A stretch of 64,000 nucleotides of DNA. It comes from JAITWN01 sp964437335. Lineage in GTDB: Bacteria > Pseudomonadota > Gammaproteobacteria > SZUA-140. Below are positions 60,661 through 64,000 of this stretch, piece after piece. The notes below the pieces were generated by a model, which worked only from the letters and a program-made list of their open reading frames with translations, had not been told where the DNA came from and did not search any database. A program made the position numbers and the translations under genes. How positions within the stretch are numbered: position 1 is the stretch's first letter; every line of letters starts with the position of its first letter. The stretch is from contig CAYTGL010000015.1 in the NCBI GenBank assembly GCA_964437335.1, positions 1 to 64,000 of the forward strand, in the 5' to 3' direction.

Positions 60661-62121
60661 TCAATAGACATTCTTCCCTGTGAATCCCTTGAACAGGGAT
60701 TGGACGATAATCCTGAGATCCAGCAATAAAGACCAGTTCTTGATATAGGCGAGGTCGAAATCCACGCGGCGTTTCATCTTGTCCAGGGTATCGGTTTCTC
60801 CGCGCCATCCGTTAACCTGCGCGAGGCCGGTGATGCCCGGCTTGACCTTGTGACGCAGCATGTAGCCACTGATCAGCTTGCGGTATTGCTCATTATGGAT
60901 GACCGCATGCGGCCGCGGACCCACGATCGACATCGAGCCCTGCAGGACATTGAAGAACTGGGGCAACTCATCCAGCGAGGTCCGGCGCAGAAACGCCCCG
61001 AATTGGGTGACGCGCGGGTCGGACTGGTGCGCCTGTTCAACAGTGTCGTTCTCCTCGCAGACCCTCATCGTGCGGAATTTGAGGACGTCGATCCGCTCCC
61101 CACGCAGACCATAGCGGGCCTGCTTGTAGATAACCGGGCCCGGCGAACTCAGCTTGATCCCGATAGCGATCACCGCCATCGGGATGGCAATGATCAGCAA
61201 TATCAGGCTGGACAGCACAATATCCTCAAGGCGCTTGATCCAGCCGTCTATGCCGTTGAATGGCGTCTCATAGATGCTGACGACGGGGTATTCACCCAGA
61301 TTGCTCATTGCGGCATTGATCAAATTGTAGCCAAAGAAATCCGGGACCAGATAGACCGAAACCGTGGTGTCGGCAAGACGTTCCAGCAGCTTCCTGATCC
61401 TTTCTTCCGCACGCAGCGGGAGAGTGATATAGATCGTATCTATCATCCCTGACTCCGCATGATTGACCAGCAGGTCCAGATCGCCGATCACCTTGAGTGG
61501 CTCGGTAACCAGGGGGCGATCACCGGCAAGCTTTCGGTCATCGTAGAACCCGACCGGCTGCAGACCCATCCAGCGGGATTCGAGCAGGGTATGGGCAAAA
61601 TCCGCCCCCAGTTCACGTGCGCCCACAATGGCGACTCTCTGTATGTTGATGCCGTTTTTGCGCAATACGCCGAGCGCGTAATTGACAACAGAACGCCACG
61701 CACCCAGGATAAGGGGCGTCAGAATGATCCAGCTGAAAATAGTCAGTCTTGAATAGTCTTCTGAAATCTTCGTGGCAAAGCCGGTCAGCAACACGAGCGT
61801 TACGACAATGAACCACGCCGTGCACAGTTGCAGGAATTCATATACGATCGACGAGCCGCGCCGTGATCGGTAGATATCCAGAAACTGGGCAATGACGAAG
61901 AATAATGCACTGCTTAACACAGCAGCCGCGGCGTAGTTGTAACTCCATGTATACCCGTACACCCACAACAACGCCCATAATGCAGCGCCCACAATCACGG
62001 AATCTGCCAGGCGGAGCAGCGTGGCAAAATCGTGATAATGCCCGCGGATCACGCCTCTGAATGAGCGCGATCTGTTCCTCAGTTCACCCTTCAAATCTGG
62101 AAGTAAGCCGCCGTTGTTCAT
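60661..62121 (-). CDS. Undecaprenyl-phosphate sugar phosphotransferase (WcaJ/EpsB type)
   Basis: A 486-aa polyprenyl-phosphate hexose-1-phosphate transferase that starts glycan synthesis on undecaprenyl phosphate. It has N-terminal TM helices from about residue 33 to 135 (SVIVGAALWALLWVYGYTWS, AVLSSALFFVIAQFL), a CoA-binding_3-like Rossmann domain (RVAIVGARELGADFAHTLLE), and the C-terminal catalytic part: DIVLSSLILLIIAIPMAVIA, LSSPGPVIYKQARYGLRGER, VLKFRTMR, RTSLDELPQFFNVLQGSMS and GPRPHAV. It is the first gene of the export operon, with a 491-bp gap to the divergent gene. Confidence 0.95.
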   Translation of the reverse strand: MNNGGLLPDLKGELRNRSRSFRGVIRGHYHDFATLLRLADSVIVGAALWALLWVYGYTWSYNYAAAAVLSSALFFVIAQFLDIYRSRRGSSIVYEFLQLCTAWFIVVTLVLLTGFATKISEDYSRLTIFSWIILTPLILGAWRSVVNYALGVLRKNGINIQRVAIVGARELGADFAHTLLESRWMGLQPVGFYDDRKLAGDRPLVTEPLKVIGDLDLLVNHAESGMIDTIYITLPLRAEERIRKLLERLADTTVSVYLVPDFFGYNLINAAMSNLGEYPVVSIYETPFNGIDGWIKRLEDIVLSSLILLIIAIPMAVIAIGIKLSSPGPVIYKQARYGLRGERIDVLKFRTMRVCEENDTVEQAHQSDPRVTQFGAFLRRTSLDELPQFFNVLQGSMSIVGPRPHAVIHNEQYRKLISGYMLRHKVKPGITGLAQVNGWRGETDTLDKMKRRVDFDLAYIKNWSLLLDLRIIVQSLFKGFTGKNVY

Positions 62122-62612
62122 GACGCGTATCCATACACATCAAATAATGATGGAGGTGGACAGGACATGCAAGGATATGCCCGGACTGTGGAAAACATCT
62201 ACTGCACTCTCCAGTTCTGAATATTAATTTATCGGGCCGCTCATGGACCATGAATCAGTCCATGCACTGTTGAACACATCATTCGCAATGCAATCGGAAT
62301 CGCCCTGAGATGTGGTGACGGTATATTGACTCCCGCATCACTCGCGCTACTGTATAAGAACACTGTTAAGGTAGTATGACTGAAACGATGCGTTGTGCCA
62401 ATTATTTGACCTCACAGCCGACGGCATTATAGCAACAATCACCCCAACTCGCATCCGTGTTATTTATGTGATTGTTATATCTCATAAATGATACAAATAA
62501 AAATATTTGGCTATTCATCTGCCACTTGCCTTGTCCGCTTCCTCGACCGTCAGATGAAGGCTATAATGTGCGGTGTAGAGAGTCCTATATATAGTCTGTC
62601 AGGAGTGGTGCC
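62122..62612. other. 491-bp divergent intergenic region with candidate control sites
   Basis: AT-rich region between the minus-strand export operon and the plus-strand surface-protein genes. It holds a 7-bp inverted repeat (62242-62264), a TATAAT at 62562-62567 without a clear -35, and TGGCTATTCATCTGCC at 62508-62523 that fits sigma54 spacing (GG-N10-GC) but with three mismatches. No gene is convincing here. Confidence 0.4.
62242..62264. repeat. Inverted repeat, possible operator
   Basis: CATGGAC, 9-nt spacer, GTCCATG: a perfect 7-bp dyad 121 bp before the start of the initiating-transferase gene. Size and place suit a dimeric regulator of the export operon. Confidence 0.3.
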
Positions 62613-63233
62613 ATGTTGTCGAATCGGTCCGTCCGCCCCGTGCTGGCGGTGATGCTCAGCGTTTCCCTGATGTTCCCCTGCGTTTCCAGCGGACAAGCCA
62701 TTGGTCTAAAGCGCCCTGACAAGATCCCGCCCAGGGTCACGCATACCCCGCTGTCGGAGTTTCCGGCGGGCATGCCGATCCGGATCCAGGCGACCGTGAC
62801 GGACAACGAGGGGATCAGGGAAGTTGCGGTGTTCTACCGCGAAGTCGGCAGTACTGAATACCAGCGTATCAAAATGCTGGAGGCGCCCGGTAAGGATATC
62901 TACTCAGTGGATCTGCCGGCGTCAACGGGATCGAGGATCGAATATATTATTCAGGCAACCGACCTCGCCGGCAACATTTCGCCTGAACAGTTGGTTGAAC
63001 CGTATTTAGTTACGTTGAAGCCAGTGGCCGTAGCGAAGACCGCTGCCCCCCAGGCGGCGGACAGCGCGGCGGCGCAGCAGGCGACAAAGAAGGAAGGCAT
63101 CAACAAGTGGGTGTGGATTGGCCTCGGGGTCGTGGCTGCGGGTGTATTATTGTCCAGTGGCGGTGGCGGCGGTGGTGGCGACGCCGGACCCAGCGGCACC
63201 GGCACGGTCACGATCACGGGTCCTGTGCCTTGA
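62613..63233 (+). CDS. Secreted Ig-like protein with C-terminal glycine-rich anchor-like tail
   Basis: A 206-aa protein. The signal peptide (RPVLAVMLSVSLMFPCVSSG) is followed by an Ig/cadherin-like domain at 30-130 (IRIQATVTDNEGIREVAVFY, SRIEYIIQATDLAGNISPE). After an Ala/Thr linker comes a hydrophobic helix (INKWVWIGLGVVAAGVLLSS) and then a run of Gly: possibly a membrane-anchored periplasmic protein of the EPS locus. It overlaps the next gene by 4 bp (TTGA), showing co-translation. Confidence 0.7.
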   Translation: MLSNRSVRPVLAVMLSVSLMFPCVSSGQAIGLKRPDKIPPRVTHTPLSEFPAGMPIRIQATVTDNEGIREVAVFYREVGSTEYQRIKMLEAPGKDIYSVDLPASTGSRIEYIIQATDLAGNISPEQLVEPYLVTLKPVAVAKTAAPQAADSAAAQQATKKEGINKWVWIGLGVVAAGVLLSSGGGGGGGDAGPSGTGTVTITGPVP

Positions 63234-64000
63234 GATTTCTGTATCCGCTATTACTGCTGTTCGTATTTGCGCTGACCGGCTGTTTTCAGGGCAATAACGA
63301 TTCCTCGATCCAACCCGGCGGCATCCCGATGCCGGTGGGTTTTCAGGGCTTGCCTGTTTCCGGGACCTTGTCCGTCAAGGTGTATATGGACGAGGAGACA
63401 TCGCCCATATACACCGACGGCAATCTTGCTGTCGATGCCACTGAGATCAGCATCAATTTTAGCGCCCCTGCGGGTCCGCACACTTTCAGGCTGATATTCG
63501 AGTTCATCGATGATGGTGGGAATTCCTGGGTGTTGGCGCATTGGACCAGTGCTCCGGTAACGGTGATCGATGGCGGGACCCTGCCTCTGGATGTGGATGT
63601 ATATATCTATGAGGATCTCGATGAGGACGGGGTCAGTAACGCGGACGAGCTGAGCACGGGCACCGACCCGGGTGATGGTACTGACTTCCCCTTTGCGGTC
63701 ACTGCAACGACAGGTGCGGGCGGCAGCATCAGTCCGGCCAGCCGGTGGGTGGTCCTCGACGCGACGACCACCTTCGCGGTGACACCGAACACGGGCTACA
63801 GCATCGGTGACGTGACGGGTTGTAACGGGACGCTGACCGGTAATACCTACACCACCGGGCAGATCACCGAGGCTTGTACGGTGAGCGCCACGTTCAGTCT
63901 GAATAACTATACGGTCAGTGCCACGGCGGCTGCGAATGGCAGCATCGATCCGGCGAGCCAGCAGGTCAGCCACGGGTCGACGACGACCTTCACGGTAACA
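63230..64000 (+). CDS. Partial lipoprotein with InlB-type beta repeats (runs off the window)
   Basis: An open frame with a TTG start at 63230 overlapping the previous stop. MRFLYPLLLLFVFALTGC is a lipoprotein signal with Cys18. The mature part has a beta-sandwich segment (GTLSVKVYMDEETSPIYTDG), a calcium-type DLDEDGVSNADELSTGTDPG stretch (thrombospondin type 3-like), then InlB/Listeria-type repeats with TGAGGSISPASRWVV, TGYSIGDVTGCNGTLTGNTY and a second copy starting AAANGSIDPASQQVS. At least 257 codons are present and the 3' end is missing. A surface adhesin-like role is likely. Confidence 0.7.
   Translation, partial: MRFLYPLLLLFVFALTGCFQGNNDSSIQPGGIPMPVGFQGLPVSGTLSVKVYMDEETSPIYTDGNLAVDATEISINFSAPAGPHTFRLIFEFIDDGGNSWVLAHWTSAPVTVIDGGTLPLDVDVYIYEDLDEDGVSNADELSTGTDPGDGTDFPFAVTATTGAGGSISPASRWVVLDATTTFAVTPNTGYSIGDVTGCNGTLTGNTYTTGQITEACTVSATFSLNNYTVSATAAANGSIDPASQQVSHGSTTTFTVT

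Noticed and set aside
1..64000. CRISPR arrays, tRNA/rRNA genes and insertion sequences
   Set aside because: I looked for regular spaced repeats, tRNA-like cloverleafs and transposase motifs and saw none.

Overview
The window is one large extracellular-polysaccharide (capsule/EPS) and glycan-modification locus from a Gram-negative bacterium. Lipobox-type lipoproteins, a Wza-like export protein, an outer-membrane beta-barrel and a Wzc-like co-polymerase all require a two-membrane envelope. The set of export, kinase and ATPase genes resembles the eps loci of Pseudomonadota that carry XrtA/PEP-CTERM systems, so a gammaproteobacterium or betaproteobacterium is the best guess. This is inference; no rRNA or other taxonomic marker is present. 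The sequence is a draft scaffold: 100 Ns sit at 44350-44449.

Layout. (1) 32-6447, minus strand: a glycosyltransferase and a secreted glycosidase-like protein in AT-richer DNA, then three secreted proteins sharing a two-cysteine fibronectin-like C-terminal module; a 301-bp direct repeat and a possible RNA attenuator lie here. (2) 6639-8324, plus strand: a membrane J-domain-like protein with an altered HPD motif. (3) 8325-26814, minus strand: a near-continuous run of an HD/RelA-like protein, a 2OG-oxygenase-like protein, a GNAT acetyltransferase, four consecutive asparagine-synthetase-family proteins (only one with the glutaminase cysteine), glycosyltransferases, an 1160-residue three-part nucleotidyltransferase fusion, UDP-GlcNAc 2-epimerase and a hexapeptide acyltransferase. 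(4) 26922-34649, plus strand: an apiosidase-like (DUF4038) glycosidase, a tiny lipoprotein, an FGE-domain protein on a stalk, a large cadherin-like/SGNH-hydrolase lipoprotein and a sugar epimerase. (5) 34656-35633, minus: a GT2 glycosyltransferase. (6) 35916-48903, plus: glycosyltransferases, an ABC polysaccharide exporter (Wzm/Wzt), a second SGNH-hydrolase protein interrupted by the assembly gap, an NTF2-like secreted protein and a PIG-L deacetylase. (7) 48887-55130, minus: a nucleotide-sugar operon (glucose-1-phosphate cytidylyltransferase, FAD oxidoreductase, SDR, C-methyltransferase, 3,5-epimerase, DUF4910 protein) for a branched or deoxy sugar. (8) 55146-62121, minus: ExeA-like ATPase, tyrosine autokinase, Wzc/GumC-like co-polymerase, outer-membrane barrel, Wza-like export protein and WcaJ-type initiating transferase. 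(9) 62613-64000, plus: an Ig-like surface protein and the start of an InlB-repeat lipoprotein.

How it works together (inference): the WcaJ-type enzyme starts a lipid-linked glycan, about nine glycosyltransferases extend it with sugars including a ManNAc derivative and a CDP-derived branched or deoxy sugar, acyltransferase, deacetylase and amidotransferase-type enzymes decorate it, and Wzm/Wzt and/or the Wzc-Wza set export it. Secreted glycosidase-like and SGNH hydrolases may trim or deacylate it. No Wzx flippase, Wzy polymerase or exosortase is visible. The most unusual parts are the block of four asparagine-synthetase homologues with its 2OG-oxygenase, HD-like and GNAT partners, and the three-part nucleotidyltransferase fusion.
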